This document shows, piece after piece, positions 43,227-51,850 of a stretch of 52,791 bases of DNA. The DNA lies in assembly GCA_023663635.1 (NCBI GenBank), contig JAMPHD010000017.1:1-52791 (forward strand), given 5' to 3'. This DNA is from Acetatifactor muris (GTDB taxonomy: Bacteria; Bacillota; Clostridia; Lachnospirales; Lachnospiraceae). The notes under the pieces are model-generated. The model ran no database searches. It was not told where the DNA came from and worked only from the letters and a program-made list of their open reading frames with translations. The stretch's first letter is position 1; each line of letters opens with the position of its first letter. A program made the translations under genes and the position numbers.

Positions 43227-44861
43227 TTGGCTAATAAGATGAAAGAGTTCCAACGTAATCCGGGGAATACTGCCTTTTGCTATTACCGTTACAGCTCTGA
43301 TGCACAAAGGGATGTGTCCATTGACCAGCAGCGGCAGGCCGCTCATGAGTACGCAGAACAACACGGCTATATCATTCCGCCGGATTATGAATTTGAGGAC
43401 AGGGGTATCACGGGAACCACCACGGACAGGCCGGGATTGCAGCGTATGCTTTTTGAGGCAAAGCATAAACGCCCAAGCTATCTGATCCTATGGAAACTAG
43501 ACAGGCTTTCCCGTGAGGTGCATGATTCTTTTATTATTGATGCGCAGTTGCGGGAGGTCGGCGTACAGATTGTAACGGTGGCGGAGCTGCTTCCGGAGGA
43601 TGAAGGCCTGCGCTATGCGATTCAGGGGTTATATGCTTCAATGGCCCACAATTTCATTGTGAACCACCGCAGCAATGTGATGAGGGGGCTGAACTATAAT
43701 GCGGAAAACGCATTGTATAACGGCAGAAAACTTTTGGGATATATCGGAGAACCAGACAAAAAGTATGAAATCGACCCGGAAACCGCGCCGATCGTCCGGA
43801 AAATATTTACCGATTATGTGGAGGGCAAGCCCCTTAAAAAAATAGCGGATGAACTAAATGCGAGCGGGATTAGAAGTGTTCAGGGCAATCAGTTTGTTGT
43901 GAACTCATTGGCAAACATACTTCGCAATAGGGCGTATATTGGCGAATACAAGTGGGGAAAACATGTCATTCCCGGTGGAATGCCCCAAATCATCAGTCTT
44001 GAGCTGTTTGATGCTGCCGGCAGGAAACTTGCCAAGAATCAGAGGGGCGGCAAAGGCGCTGCGAGAAAGCTGAAACCGGAGGAGGTTGACTTTTGGCTCA
44101 CGGGTCACATATACTGCGGCGAATGTGGCGCACCCCTTCATGGGATATCAGGGACAAGTAAAACAGGGAATGTCTATTACTATTACACCTGCTTAAACCA
44201 CAAGAAAAAAGTCTGCAAAATGGGGAATCAGCCAAAGGCGAAGATTGAAACAATCGTGCGGCATACCCTTGACCGGATGCTTGAAGATTCTACACTCAGG
44301 CTCTTTATCGCAAAAATGTGTTTTGACTATTATGAGGACAGCAAAGGCGACGATAAAGGGGCTTATCTGCAATCGCTAAAAAACAAGCTGAAAAGTGTTG
44401 AGGGCGAATTAAAGAATTTTGCGAAAGCCATCGGCGCAGGGATTTTCAATGAGACAACCCAGCAGGCTATGAGTGAACTGGAGAACCAAAAGCATCTGCT
44501 GAAAGACCAGATTGAAGCGGAAGAACTGCGGGAAAAATATGATATCAAGCTGGATGACATACTGAAACACTTTGACAGTTTTGTCGGAAATCTGGACAAT
44601 AAGGAGCTGCGGGAGCATGTTCTTGACATCTTTGTTGACAAGGTGTATGTTTATAATAACGAATTGGTCATCACATTCCATTTCACTGATGACAGGCAGG
44701 AATTGTCTTATGAAGATACCCTTGAAATGATAGAGAATCATAGGTATCTGATGGGTTGTATGGATGACACGGAAGCACACGTTGTCGATAGTCCGGCGGC
44801 GGAGAAAATAAGGGAAAGCATTCTTGCAATGGGAGACGCGAACCCTGATTTTTTTCCGTAA
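43227..44861 (+). CDS. large serine recombinase (site-specific integrase)
   Basis: This protein of 544 residues starts at TTG 43227, 9 bases after AAAGGAG (43211-43217); ATG 43239 is a four-codon-shorter alternative. The resolvase domain has YRYSSDAQ with candidate catalytic Ser23, then LDRLSREVHDS. The recombinase domain follows (residues ~180-290), and a zinc ribbon contains CGECGAPL...C...C. A coiled coil lies at ~390-450, typical of large serine integrases. It is the only recombinase in the element and lies 70 bases from the right junction, so it should integrate and excise it. A directionality factor is not recognised; the 62-residue protein at 42870 is a candidate by position. Confidence 0.92.
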   Translation: MANKMKEFQRNPGNTAFCYYRYSSDAQRDVSIDQQRQAAHEYAEQHGYIIPPDYEFEDRGITGTTTDRPGLQRMLFEAKHKRPSYLILWKLDRLSREVHDSFIIDAQLREVGVQIVTVAELLPEDEGLRYAIQGLYASMAHNFIVNHRSNVMRGLNYNAENALYNGRKLLGYIGEPDKKYEIDPETAPIVRKIFTDYVEGKPLKKIADELNASGIRSVQGNQFVVNSLANILRNRAYIGEYKWGKHVIPGGMPQIISLELFDAAGRKLAKNQRGGKGAARKLKPEEVDFWLTGHIYCGECGAPLHGISGTSKTGNVYYYYTCLNHKKKVCKMGNQPKAKIETIVRHTLDRMLEDSTLRLFIAKMCFDYYEDSKGDDKGAYLQSLKNKLKSVEGELKNFAKAIGAGIFNETTQQAMSELENQKHLLKDQIEAEELREKYDIKLDDILKHFDSFVGNLDNKELREHVLDIFVDKVYVYNNELVITFHFTDDRQELSYEDTLEMIENHRYLMGCMDDTEAHVVDSPAAEKIRESILAMGDANPDFFP

Positions 44862-44886
44862 GGTGTTCGACTACCGATGATTTGGT

Positions 44887-44995
44887 TCCATCAGCGGAAA
44901 TCGGGCGAGAGTCGAACCCGTTGGGTTCAGACTCCCGTCTACTCCATCAGCGGAAATCGGACGAGAGTCGAACCCGTTGGGTTCAGACTCCCGTC
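44887..44995. repeat. two tandem 53-bp copies (period 56) at the right junction
   Basis: Copy 1 is 44887-44939 and copy 2 is 44943-44995; they differ at one base (G44904 against A at the same place of copy 2). Each contains an inverted repeat, GAGTCGAACCC and GGGTTCAGACTC, whose arms mirror the ssrA T-arm. The sequences separating and ending the copies are TAC and CGT. Confidence 0.85.
44930..44946. repeat. right attachment site (attR core)
   Basis: The 17-bp GACTCCCGTCTACTCCA is identical to 22242-22258 at the end of ssrA. Just upstream both sites read GGGTTC, but attR has one additional A. Confidence 0.78.
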
Positions 44996-45007
44996 CGTTT
45001 CGTTTAT
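44958..45007 (+). terminator. hairpin that probably was the native ssrA terminator
   Basis: CGGACG (44958-44963) with CGTCCG (44992-44997), enclosing GAGTC/GACTC and GAACCC/GGGTTC around a GTT loop, followed by TTTCGTTTATT. In the uninterrupted chromosome this would follow ssrA by ~12 bases. Confidence 0.7.
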
Positions 45008-45077
45008 TGAAGGATCAATCTGTGATATCGTTGCGGAATATTCTGAAGGAAATGAGTGCGATCAGGCAGACATCTGT

Positions 45078-45106
45078 TTGTGTTAAAAGCGGTTCTGTGT
45101 TAAAAT
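45078..45106 (+). promoter_or_regulatory. promoter of the small membrane protein gene at 45213
   Basis: TTGTGT (45078-45083), 17-bp spacer, TAAAAT (45101-45106), preceded by TGTGT. The ~100 bases to the start codon contain short ATTGAT/GATGCAT repeats but no gene. Confidence 0.6.
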
Positions 45107-45212
45107 AATAGAAGTTTGGTAGCCCGAAGGGCGGGTACACTGATAGAAGATACATTGATAAAAGATGCATTGATGAAGGATGCGGAGCATGCCCGGACAG
45201 GAGGAATATATC

Positions 45213-45827
45213 ATGGAAGATAAGTTGGATAAGCAGGATGTCGGAAGATATATATCAAACGGCTATTCCTTTTTTTCGGAGAAGGACGCGGCTCTGGCGG
45301 AGACGGAGAGCCGCAAGGTGGAATACCTGAACGCGCATCTCGACTATGACAATCCGGAGAGCGTTCTGCGCATTTACAAGAAGGCCATATCCGAGAGGAT
45401 CTTTAAGTCTCCGGTGGGATTGTTCTTCCTAAAGGAATTGCAGTCCTATCTGGCGCAGAGCCCGGGGATAGATTCGGAGGAGATCAACGCCATTCCGCTG
45501 TATGTCTCTTTTGACACGGAGTTTCGGGAACAGCCGGAGCCGGTGCGCAGCAGAGTCAGGCCCGCGCCTGTGCCGCCCGCTCCCAAGAAGTCGCCGGCGC
45601 TGTGGTTCTCAGTGATATTGAATCTGGGTCTTGTGGCGGCGGTGATCGCCATGTTTGCCATCACTTTGAATGCGGATCAGCCCAACATCCTGAATTATGA
45701 ACGGGAGATCACGAACCGCTATGCCTCTTGGGAGCAGGAGCTGACAGAGCGTGAAAACGCTGTCAGAGAGCGGGAGAGAGAGCTGAACGTGGAACTCAAT
45801 GAGGCACTTAACGCGGAGACGAAATGA
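45213..45827 (+). CDS. single-pass membrane protein, unknown function
   Basis: This protein of 204 residues starts at ATG 45213 after ACAGGAGGA; GTG and ATG codons upstream lack a ribosome site. Residues 1-105 are a cytoplasmic helical domain; a Pro-rich linker (RVRPAPVPPAPKKSP) follows, then one membrane helix at ~129-151 and a C-terminal coiled coil full of Glu and Arg (ERENAVRERERELNVELNEAL). It is the first chromosomal gene right of the element and stands alone before the two-component system. I do not recognise the family. Confidence 0.7.
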   Translation: MEDKLDKQDVGRYISNGYSFFSEKDAALAETESRKVEYLNAHLDYDNPESVLRIYKKAISERIFKSPVGLFFLKELQSYLAQSPGIDSEEINAIPLYVSFDTEFREQPEPVRSRVRPAPVPPAPKKSPALWFSVILNLGLVAAVIAMFAITLNADQPNILNYEREITNRYASWEQELTERENAVRERERELNVELNEALNAETK

Positions 45828-45861
45828 TACGGACTTTTCACAATTTGGACAAATGTATGTG

Positions 45862-45902
45862 TTATCATGACTTATAAGATATCATGACACATATGATATC
45901 GC
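45862..45902 (+). promoter_or_regulatory. repeat-rich operator region of the two-component operon
   Basis: ATCATGAC occurs at 45864-45871 and 45881-45888 (17-bp period), and ATATCAT / ATGATAT form an inverted repeat around it. TTGGAC at 45845-45850 may be the -35; the -10 is unclear. The layout suits binding by the response regulator encoded downstream. Confidence 0.5.
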
Positions 45903-45947
45903 GACCGAGAGAGGTGGGAGTTTTTCTGCGGAAGTGGGGTTGGATGA

Positions 45948-46625
45948 ATGGACAGATTAAAGATTCTGGTTGTGGATGATGAGAGTCGGATGCGCAAGCT
46001 CGTGGCGGATTTCCTGACGCGGAGCAACTATGATGTGTTGGAGGCCGCGGACGGGGAGGCAGCGCTCACTCTGTTCTATCGCGAGAAAGAGATCGCGTTG
46101 ATCATTTTGGACGTGATGATGCCCAAGATCGACGGATGGCAGGTGCTCAGAGAGATCCGCGAGGTCTCCAAAGTCCCCGTCATCATGCTCACGGCCAGAG
46201 GGGACGAGCAGGATGAACTGCAGGGATTCGGTCTGGGTGTGGATGAATACATCACCAAGCCTTTCAGCCCTAAGATTTTGGTGGCGAGAGTGGAGGCTAT
46301 TCTGCGGCGCAGCGGCAGACAGGAGCAGGAAATCCTCACCTGCGGCGGCATCAGTTTGGACAAGGGAGCGCACAGCGTGACCATAGACGGCAGAGAGGTG
46401 GATCTGAGTTACAAAGAGTTTGAACTTCTGGCTTACTTCATGGAACACAAGGGTTTGGCTCTCTCCAGAGAAAAGATACTGAACCGGGTCTGGAATTATG
46501 ATTATTTTGGAGATGCCCGCACGATCGACACCCATGTGAAGAAACTCAGGAATAAGCTGGGTGAGAAGGGCGATCTGATCAAGACCGTCTGGGGTGTGGG
46601 CTATAAATTCAGCGAAGAGGAATAA
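45948..46625 (+). CDS. OmpR/PhoB-type response regulator
   Basis: This transcription regulator has 225 residues from ATG 45948. The receiver has Asp10-Asp11, phospho-acceptor Asp55 (LIILDVMMPKIDG), Thr in MLTARG and Lys in TKPFSPK. The C-terminal winged helix contains LSREKILNRVWNYDYFGDARTIDTHVKKLR, cited in part. It is the partner of the histidine kinase that starts 2 bases after its stop. The signal is unknown; hflX lies downstream in the same operon, which may point to envelope or ribosome stress. Confidence 0.94.
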   Translation: MDRLKILVVDDESRMRKLVADFLTRSNYDVLEAADGEAALTLFYREKEIALIILDVMMPKIDGWQVLREIREVSKVPVIMLTARGDEQDELQGFGLGVDEYITKPFSPKILVARVEAILRRSGRQEQEILTCGGISLDKGAHSVTIDGREVDLSYKEFELLAYFMEHKGLALSREKILNRVWNYDYFGDARTIDTHVKKLRNKLGEKGDLIKTVWGVGYKFSEEE

Positions 46626-46627
46626 GG

Positions 46628-48127
46628 ATGGCAGCAAAGAAAAATCCGTTCTCCATACGCAGCCAATTTGCGCTGATCTTCATCACTCTGATGATAGGAG
46701 TCATTTTGCTCTGTTGGACGGTGAACACATTGTTTTTGGAGGATTACTATATCCACAAAAAACAAAAGATCATTTACAATGCCTATGAGACGATCCGCAG
46801 GGCGGCGGAGCAGGACGGCTATGGGGCGGATGCCTTCACCATGGAGTTGGAGGAGGTCTGCCGGAACTACAATATCACCGTCTGCGTCATGGATGTGGAC
46901 TCTCAGATCAAATATGTGTCCCAGAATGGCGGACTGCAACTGGAGGCCCGGCTGTTCGGATATATTTTCGGAATGAACGAGGATGTGGTGAAAATGCTGG
47001 AGAAGGGGGAGGACTATTGGATCCAGATCACCGGGCAGGGGGATGAGGAATATCTGGAGATGTACGGCAGACTGACATCCGGCATCTCATTTATCATGCA
47101 GACGCCCTTGGAGAGTATCCGGGAGAGCGCCGAATTGGCCAATCGTTTTCTGGCCTATGTGGGATTCGGCGGCGCCCTTTTAGGTGGGATATTCATTTGG
47201 GCGGTTTCCAACCGCGTCACCAGACCCATCAGCAGACTGAGCTATATATCCGGGCGCATGGTGCATTTGGATTTCGAGGCCAAATATGACAGCAAGAGAC
47301 ATCGAAATGTGCCGATCTTTGACGAGGTCGATATTCTGGGGGAAAATATCAATGAACTCTCCGCCTCGCTGGAGAGATCCATATCAGAGCTGAAGACGGC
47401 GAATAACGAGCTGAAACGCGATATCGAGAAGAAGGAAGAGATCGATGAGATGCGCAAGGAATTTTTGGCCAATGTGTCTCATGAGCTCAAGACTCCCATC
47501 GCGCTCATTCAGGGATACGCGGAGGGACTTTTGGAGGGAGTCAGCTCTGATGAGGAGAGCAGACAGTATTACTGTGAGGTGATCGTGGACGAGGCCTCCA
47601 AGATGAACAATATGGTAAAACGTCTGCTCACGCTGAACCAATTGGAGTTCGGCAATGATGTGGTCAGCATGGAGCGCTTTGACCTGGTGACTCTGATCCA
47701 AAACTATGTGCAGTCCGCTGCCATTTTGACCGAACAGCAGGGCATCAGGGTGCGGATGGAGGATTATGAGCCCGTCTATGTGTGGGCGGATGAGTTCAAG
47801 ACCGAAGAAGTGTTCATGAATTATTTTACCAATGCCGTCAACCACTGTGAGGGGGAGAAGATCATTGAGATCAGTCTGGAGCAGACGCGAGGCAGGGTCA
47901 AAGCGAAGGTATTCAACACAGGAGCGCCCATCCCCGAGGAGTCTCTTCCTCATATTTGGGAAAAATTTTATAAGGTGGACAAAGCCCGGACGAGAGCCTA
48001 TGGCGGCAGCGGTGTGGGACTGTCCATCGTGAAGGCGATTTTGGACTCCCTGCATCAGGAGTATGGAGTGGAGAATCGCGAGGACGGCGTGTGTTTTTGG
48101 TTTACAATGGAGACGGTACAGGAGTAG
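46628..48127 (+). CDS. membrane sensor histidine kinase
   Basis: This kinase has 499 residues. Membrane helices lie at ~14-37 and ~180-200, with a ~140-residue extracellular sensor between them, then a HAMP linker, a DHp helix with His285 in NVSHELKTPIALIQGYAEG, and a HATPase domain with N-box FTNAVNHC, G1 and G2 regions (YGGSGVGLSIVK). The partner is the response regulator immediately upstream. ATG 46628 follows AGAGGAATAAGG. Confidence 0.93.
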   Translation: MAAKKNPFSIRSQFALIFITLMIGVILLCWTVNTLFLEDYYIHKKQKIIYNAYETIRRAAEQDGYGADAFTMELEEVCRNYNITVCVMDVDSQIKYVSQNGGLQLEARLFGYIFGMNEDVVKMLEKGEDYWIQITGQGDEEYLEMYGRLTSGISFIMQTPLESIRESAELANRFLAYVGFGGALLGGIFIWAVSNRVTRPISRLSYISGRMVHLDFEAKYDSKRHRNVPIFDEVDILGENINELSASLERSISELKTANNELKRDIEKKEEIDEMRKEFLANVSHELKTPIALIQGYAEGLLEGVSSDEESRQYYCEVIVDEASKMNNMVKRLLTLNQLEFGNDVVSMERFDLVTLIQNYVQSAAILTEQQGIRVRMEDYEPVYVWADEFKTEEVFMNYFTNAVNHCEGEKIIEISLEQTRGRVKAKVFNTGAPIPEESLPHIWEKFYKVDKARTRAYGGSGVGLSIVKAILDSLHQEYGVENREDGVCFWFTMETVQE

Positions 48128-48130
48128 TAT

Positions 48131-49435
48131 ATGGAAGAAAAGACAAGAGTTCTCCTGGTGGGAGTGGACACGGGAGAGGAGACGGATTTTGAGCGCTCCA
48201 TGCGGGAGATGCAAAGCCTCGCGGAGGCCTGCGACAAACAGGTGGCCGGTGTGATGACCCAGCGCATGGCTGCCGTGAATAAGACTTATTATATCGGTAC
48301 GGGAAAGGTAAAAGAGGTACTCGACTATGCCGGAGAGTGCGGCGCGGAGGAGATCATTTTTGACAATACCCTCTCACCCTCTCAGATACGGAATCTCGTG
48401 AAGGTTTTGGACATGCCCATTATGGACAGGACCAATCTGATCCTGGATATCTTTGCCCTGCGGGCCCGCACCAACGAGGCCAAGATGCAGGTGGAGATGG
48501 CGCGGTTGCAGTATCTGCTGCCCAGACTGGTGGGGATGCATGAATCGCTGAGCAGACAGGGCGGGACCGGCGGCAGCATGAGCAACAGGGGCGCCGGCGA
48601 AAAGAAACTGGAGTTGGACAGGCGCAGGATCGAGCATCGGGTCGCAGAGTTGAGAAAGGAGTTGGAGGACGTGAAACGCTCCCGGGACACGGAGCGGAAG
48701 AAACGCAATGCCTCTGCCGTCCCGCAGGTGGCTCTGGTGGGATATACCAATGCGGGTAAATCCACAATATTGAACCGAATGTTGACGAAATACGGCAGGA
48801 CGCCGGAGAAACAGGTGCGGGAGGAGGATATGCTCTTTGCCACGTTGGAGACCAGTGTGCGCAGCATAGAGCCGGAGAACGGGATTCCCTTTCTGCTTAC
48901 GGACACGGTGGGATTCATCCACAATCTGCCCCACGGTTTGGTAAAGGCGTTCCGATCTACGTTAGAGGAAGTCCGATATGCGGATCTTTTGGTGCAGGTG
49001 GTGGATTTTTCCGATGAAAACTATCGGCTGCAGATGGAGACCACAAAAGAAACATTAAAAGAATTAGAAATAGGAGACATTCCGCAAATAATAGTGTATA
49101 ATAAGGTGGACAGATGCCCCGAAGGGTCGGTCTGCAGTGTAGGGCCGGACAGCATACGGATGGCGGCCGGGCGGGGAATCGGCATAGAGGAGCTGATGGC
49201 GCTGATCCAACGGCATTTGTATCGGGATTTTATGATCTGTGATTTTTTGCTGCCCTACAGTGAGGGGCAGATCCTGTCCCGGCTGATGGAGCAGGCCGTG
49301 ATCCTAAACCGGGAGTACAGGGAGGACGGTGTCCTGCTCAAGGCACGCTGTCACAGGCGGGAGGCCGCCGCGTATGCAGGCTATCTGTTGCGGACTCTGC
49401 CGGATGCGGAGCAGACGGCGGGCGCATGGAAATAA
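48131..49435 (+). CDS. hflX: GTPase HflX
   Basis: HflX is a ribosome-associated GTPase that splits stalled or hibernating ribosomes. The protein has 434 residues. The N-terminal HflX domain includes TYYIGTGKVKEVLDYAGE (partly) and the glycine-rich linker GGTGGSMSNRGAGEKKLELDRR. The G domain has G1 GYTNAGKST, G3 DTVGFI and G4 NKVD. A C-terminal domain of ~90 residues ends the protein. ATG 48131 follows the kinase stop after three bases, so the three genes form one operon; coupling to a sensor kinase is a point of interest. Confidence 0.95.
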   Translation: MEEKTRVLLVGVDTGEETDFERSMREMQSLAEACDKQVAGVMTQRMAAVNKTYYIGTGKVKEVLDYAGECGAEEIIFDNTLSPSQIRNLVKVLDMPIMDRTNLILDIFALRARTNEAKMQVEMARLQYLLPRLVGMHESLSRQGGTGGSMSNRGAGEKKLELDRRRIEHRVAELRKELEDVKRSRDTERKKRNASAVPQVALVGYTNAGKSTILNRMLTKYGRTPEKQVREEDMLFATLETSVRSIEPENGIPFLLTDTVGFIHNLPHGLVKAFRSTLEEVRYADLLVQVVDFSDENYRLQMETTKETLKELEIGDIPQIIVYNKVDRCPEGSVCSVGPDSIRMAAGRGIGIEELMALIQRHLYRDFMICDFLLPYSEGQILSRLMEQAVILNREYREDGVLLKARCHRREAAAYAGYLLRTLPDAEQTAGAWK

Positions 49436-49502
49436 AATAAATCCGAAATAAAATAAACGGGAAATGAAACAGAACAATAAATTGGAAAACAGAGGATAAG
49501 AT

Positions 49503-51836
49503 ATGTATTTTAATAATTTGGATGAGAACAACCGGGACGCGCGGAGTCGGAATGAGATCGGATTAAGGCAGTTGCAGGGACGTATTGCCTTCCTGATAGA
49601 ACATTCCGAGGATTTTGAGTTTACGGATTATCTCAGGCAAAGACAGGCATTTTTGGCGGGACATGAGAATCAGTGGGAACAACTGGCCGCCGATCTGGAC
49701 CGCAAGGTTGTGATGTATGAAAACAGGATGCGCGCGAGACGTATGCAGCAACAAGTACCGCAGCCGATGCCGCCTATGCAACAACAGGCATCACAGCCTG
49801 TGCCGCCCGTGCCGCAATTTGTCCCTCAACAGGAGCAACCTGTTGCACAGCCGGCGCCGCCCGTGCAACAGCAGACACTGCCGCCCGTGCAGCAGATGTC
49901 GCAGCCGCAGCCTGAACCGTCTGCGCCGCAACAGGCACCGCAGCCGATACAGCCCGTGCAAAAAGAACAAAACATGGAGTTTGCCGTCGGGGCGGCCGTG
50001 CTCAGCATTGTCGGGGCGGCGTTTGTCCTGACTGCCATGGTATTATATGGTATATATTTTATGGAAGGCCTGACCAAAGGATTGCTTTTCTATGTGGTAA
50101 GTCTGGCGGTCATGCTGCTGTCCGAGATCTTTTTATATCGCCGATGGCAGCGGTTGGGCATGACCTTCTCCGCCATTGGCATGGGAGGGCTCTATATTTC
50201 CACCTTGGTCAACTATCTCGTGCTGCATAATTTTAATCAGTGGGCAGCCATGGCATTGACCCTGCTCATCACGTTGGCAGTCATATTGCTCAGCAGAAAA
50301 CGGGATGCCGCAGCCTATCGGATTCTGGGAATGGTCGCCATGTATGTGTGCATTCTGATCGTTCCGTACAGTGAGATCTCAGGGGAGGGATTGCCGTTTG
50401 CCGAGTTTGTCACCGCGTCAGTCATGGCGCTGATCGTCAATGTCATGTGTATTGTCGTGCCGGTGCGCAAATCTCACACGAACATACAGATCATACATAT
50501 GATACTGAATACTGCGTTCATGCTCATCACCATCATGGGGTGGTCGCTGAACGATGTGTTTCAGCAGACTCCGCCACTCTCCATGGAGGATGGACTGTGG
50601 CAGTTGCAAATATGGCAGCGGCCGGTCGTTTTGGCGGTGTCCTTTCTGGTAATGCAGCTGATCTTTGTGACACAGTTGCTTTGGAATGAACGGCAGACGC
50701 AGGGAGAAACCGGGGAAGATAATGTGGGGATCTGTGTCACTTACGGAGTTTCCGCGCTGCTTTTTTTCCAGATGGCATATCTGACGGCGGATTTTAGCGA
50801 TATGCAACCGGTGATGCGCCTGTTTGGAGAGGAGCATCTTTTTGAGAGGCTGATTTGTACGATGTCCGCCGTAGCGCCCGGCATGGTCTTTTTCCTGATC
50901 ATTCGCAAAAAGCAGGAAAAGTGGCTTATATGGTATCTGATGAACCTGTGGGTGTTGGCCGTTCACTGCGGACACGGTGGGGCGTGGGAGCGTTCGATCA
51001 GTCTGTTGGCGCTGCTCTTAGTCGCCAAGATCTGTTCTTTCACCAAAGAGAAACCGGCGATGTGCAGTGATATTTTGCTCACCACATTTGTGTGCGTGAC
51101 AGTGGTATCTCAGCGAGGATCGCTCTCTGTGATCCCTCTGGTGATCGGGCTGTTGCTCAGCGTGTTATGTCTCAATTATCTGCATACTTATTTTGAGACG
51201 ATATTGACTTTCGCGCTTGCGATCTATATTGCGTCCCATATGTTGCCGGCGCTGAAATTGCCGGTGTTTGTGGGAATCCTGTTTGTGGGGATGCTGGTAT
51301 TTAACAATGTGAAGAGATGGCAGGGCAGGAAGATCATTGTATTTAACATACTGGCTCTGTGCGGTCAGGTGGCGCCATATCTTCTGCTCATCAATCCCGT
51401 GTACCGCAATTCCTATCTTACCTATCTGTGCATGGCCGTGTTTGGGACAGCAGTCATTGTGGTATGTCTCAGCCGGCAGTATCACTTGGAGTTTGAGGGC
51501 AAATCGTTGGTCTTGGCCATATTTTTGACCTATATGGGCTTGATCGTGAGGACGGACTATCCCATTGTCAACAGTATTTTGTTGATGACGATCGCTCTGA
51601 GTTGTGTGGGATACGGCTTTATCATACGAAAAAAACCGGTGAGAGTCTATGGGTTGGTGCTGTCCCTGGCGGTGTGTGCCAAACTGGTATTGTATGATTT
51701 TATGGGAGTCAATATTTTGCAGAAGACTATCGTATTTTTTGCCGTGGGAATGCTCGCGTTGGCCATCTCTGCAATCTATATGATATTGGAACGCGGTAAT
51801 GAGAAAAGAAATGCCATAAAGCAAAACGAAATGTGA
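49503..51836 (+). CDS. DUF2339 polytopic membrane protein
   Basis: This protein has 777 residues from ATG 49503 (AGAGGAT upstream). Residues 1-80 are a soluble helical domain, ~80-160 a Pro/Gln-rich linker with repeated PQPMPPMQQQ-like units, then roughly 18-20 membrane helices over residues ~160-765. This is the DUF2339 layout, a family of predicted envelope proteins of unknown function. The linker is low complexity and its DNA has imperfect repeats. The downstream lipoprotein starts 14 bases later, so the two are likely one unit. Confidence 0.82.
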   Translation: MYFNNLDENNRDARSRNEIGLRQLQGRIAFLIEHSEDFEFTDYLRQRQAFLAGHENQWEQLAADLDRKVVMYENRMRARRMQQQVPQPMPPMQQQASQPVPPVPQFVPQQEQPVAQPAPPVQQQTLPPVQQMSQPQPEPSAPQQAPQPIQPVQKEQNMEFAVGAAVLSIVGAAFVLTAMVLYGIYFMEGLTKGLLFYVVSLAVMLLSEIFLYRRWQRLGMTFSAIGMGGLYISTLVNYLVLHNFNQWAAMALTLLITLAVILLSRKRDAAAYRILGMVAMYVCILIVPYSEISGEGLPFAEFVTASVMALIVNVMCIVVPVRKSHTNIQIIHMILNTAFMLITIMGWSLNDVFQQTPPLSMEDGLWQLQIWQRPVVLAVSFLVMQLIFVTQLLWNERQTQGETGEDNVGICVTYGVSALLFFQMAYLTADFSDMQPVMRLFGEEHLFERLICTMSAVAPGMVFFLIIRKKQEKWLIWYLMNLWVLAVHCGHGGAWERSISLLALLLVAKICSFTKEKPAMCSDILLTTFVCVTVVSQRGSLSVIPLVIGLLLSVLCLNYLHTYFETILTFALAIYIASHMLPALKLPVFVGILFVGMLVFNNVKRWQGRKIIVFNILALCGQVAPYLLLINPVYRNSYLTYLCMAVFGTAVIVVCLSRQYHLEFEGKSLVLAIFLTYMGLIVRTDYPIVNSILLMTIALSCVGYGFIIRKKPVRVYGLVLSLAVCAKLVLYDFMGVNILQKTIVFFAVGMLALAISAIYMILERGNEKRNAIKQNEM

Positions 51837-51850
51837 GGAGTGTTGCGGTC

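Larger units (their letters stand above)
22242..44946. mobile_element. integrated element (~22.7 kb) at the 3' end of ssrA
   Basis: The 17-bp sequence GACTCCCGTCTACTCCA ends ssrA at 22242-22258 and recurs at 44930-44946. Between them lie accessory genes with lower G+C and different style from the flanks, and a serine recombinase next to the right end. Contents include XRE and ImmA-type regulators, a reverse transcriptase, a AAA/M41 protease, MORN, RadC, ParB and DUF5688 proteins and a palindrome array. I see no relaxase, VirD4/FtsK coupling protein, T4SS gene, ParA or Rep protein. The right boundary could instead be the TCCA at 44887-44890 if the recombinase uses a very short core. Confidence 0.85.

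Noticed and set aside
44877..45086. 69-codon frame across the right junction
   Set aside because: It runs through the tandem att-related repeats, repeats its own peptide and has no ribosome site.
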